Of a stretch of 64,000 nucleotides of DNA, positions 63,736 through 64,000 are shown one piece after another. The stretch is taken from the NCBI GenBank assembly GCA_964567435.1, contig CAZMMQ010000008.1, forward strand, positions 26,327 to 90,326, given 5' to 3'. Both the position numbers and the translations under genes were made by a program. The notes under the pieces were generated by a model. The model was given only the letters and a program-made list of their open reading frames with translations. It was not told where the DNA came from and did not search any database. The first letter of the stretch is position 1. Every line of letters begins with the position of its first letter. The stretch comes from RFSX01 sp964567435 (GTDB taxonomy: Bacteria > Bacteroidota > Bacteroidia > Chitinophagales > Saprospiraceae).

Positions 63736-64000
63736 CTAGGGTACCTGATTGAGGGTTTGCCTTCTGCTCACACTTGCAGGTAGGGATTGGCGGTATCTGG
63801 TGTCTGTGTTAGCAGATGATATGACAAGAATCATGGTCAAAGCCAAGGGTAATTTATCTGGTGGGTAACCTATAGAGTCTAGAACCATTACTAACATGAT
63901 GATACCAGGGCTAGGCACAGCAGCAGCGCCTATGGAGGCCATCGCGGATGTCGCCACAATGGTCAACTGATCAGTGATGATTAATTCCAATCCTATGACC
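63736..64000 (-). CDS. Dicarboxylate/amino acid:cation symporter C-terminal part, lacking the usual last helix
   Basis: The frame is open to the window edge. It carries the HP2 region of the DAACS family: DQLTIVATSAMASIGAAAVP followed by SPGIIMLVMVLDSIGYPPDK. In working members this is followed by a helix with DxxxDRxRTxxNVxGD, which holds the substrate-binding Asp, Arg and Asn. Here the frame instead runs LALTMILVISSANTDTRY and stops after about 20 more unrelated residues. So the C-terminus is altered, probably by a frameshift or deletion. It may be a pseudogene; the rest is out of view. Confidence 0.65.
   Translation of the reverse strand, partial: VIGLELIITDQLTIVATSAMASIGAAAVPSPGIIMLVMVLDSIGYPPDKLPLALTMILVISSANTDTRYRQSLPASVSRRQTLNQVP

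Noticed and set aside
1..64000. CRISPR arrays, insertion sequences, rRNA or tRNA genes
   Set aside because: No direct-repeat arrays, transposase genes or recognisable stable RNA genes were found on reading either strand; a covariance-model search would be needed to exclude small structured RNAs.

Overview
The window is a chromosomal segment of a member of the Bacteroidota, most likely family Saprospiraceae or a close relative. The evidence is the gene families: SusC/SusD pair, a type IX secretion (T9SS) C-terminal sorting domain, DUF4290, DUF4270, a Lacal_2735-type small protein, a stand-alone half-length glycogen synthase, and a large secreted protein with a dockerin-like EF-hand of the sort common in Saprospiraceae. 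Bacteroidota-type promoter elements (TAnnTTTG) precede several genes and Shine-Dalgarno sequences are generally not apparent. The DNA is AT-rich. No rRNA, tRNA, CRISPR array, transposase or prophage was seen. These assignments rest on reading the sequence and on family knowledge; no database search was run.

Layout. 1-5.0 kb: end of a redoxin lipoprotein/thioredoxin-like gene, an MtfA-like membrane protein with a broken zinc motif, then tgt-lptG and a methyltransferase. 5.0-7.7 kb, minus strand: DUF1761 membrane protein, outer-membrane barrel, LysM glucosaminidase, methylmalonyl-CoA epimerase. 7.8-13.5 kb, plus strand: a histidine kinase/response regulator pair, a secreted DsbA-like protein, an HtrA protease, comF, a DinB-like protein. 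13.5-20.4 kb: murA (with the Cys-to-Asp active site linked to fosfomycin insensitivity), a J-domain membrane protein, and a minus-strand operon glgA-like/DUF4270/glmS/DUF4290. 21.1-24.5 kb: a translation operon rplM-rpsI-rpsB-tsf, then pyrH after a terminator. 24.5-28 kb: a serine hydrolase, a small lipoprotein and a large secreted protein. 28.2-33 kb: the threonine operon thrA-thrB-thrC. 32.6-33.2 kb holds three near-identical 14-bp palindromes matching the ParB site parS, which hints that the replication origin is not far away. 33.2-48.8 kb: mostly housekeeping genes (M1 peptidase, heme A synthase, dtd, a MazG-like protein, PP2C phosphatase, TM2 protein, CBS protein, BamA-like protein, NAD kinase, flippase, M42 peptidase).

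48.9-56.3 kb looks like an accessory region: it begins with a fragment of an adenylate cyclase, has decayed coding scraps and a minus-strand set of genes for redox and ion handling (Rieske-glutamate-synthase fusion, potassium channel overlapping a Na+/H+ antiporter, YHS protein, and a Grx-Grx-thioredoxin-reductase fusion protein). 56.3-63.6 kb is a glycan/glycoprotein-utilisation locus: SusC, SusD and a T9SS-secreted LamG protein with a peptide-N-glycosidase F-like domain. The right edge has the end of a dicarboxylate symporter that seems to lack its last transmembrane segment.

The observations most worth following are the parS cluster, the double-glutaredoxin thioredoxin reductase with its neighbouring redox/ion genes, the MtfA-like protein with HAYAE in place of HExxH, and the tRNA-guanine transglycosylase without zinc-binding cysteines.
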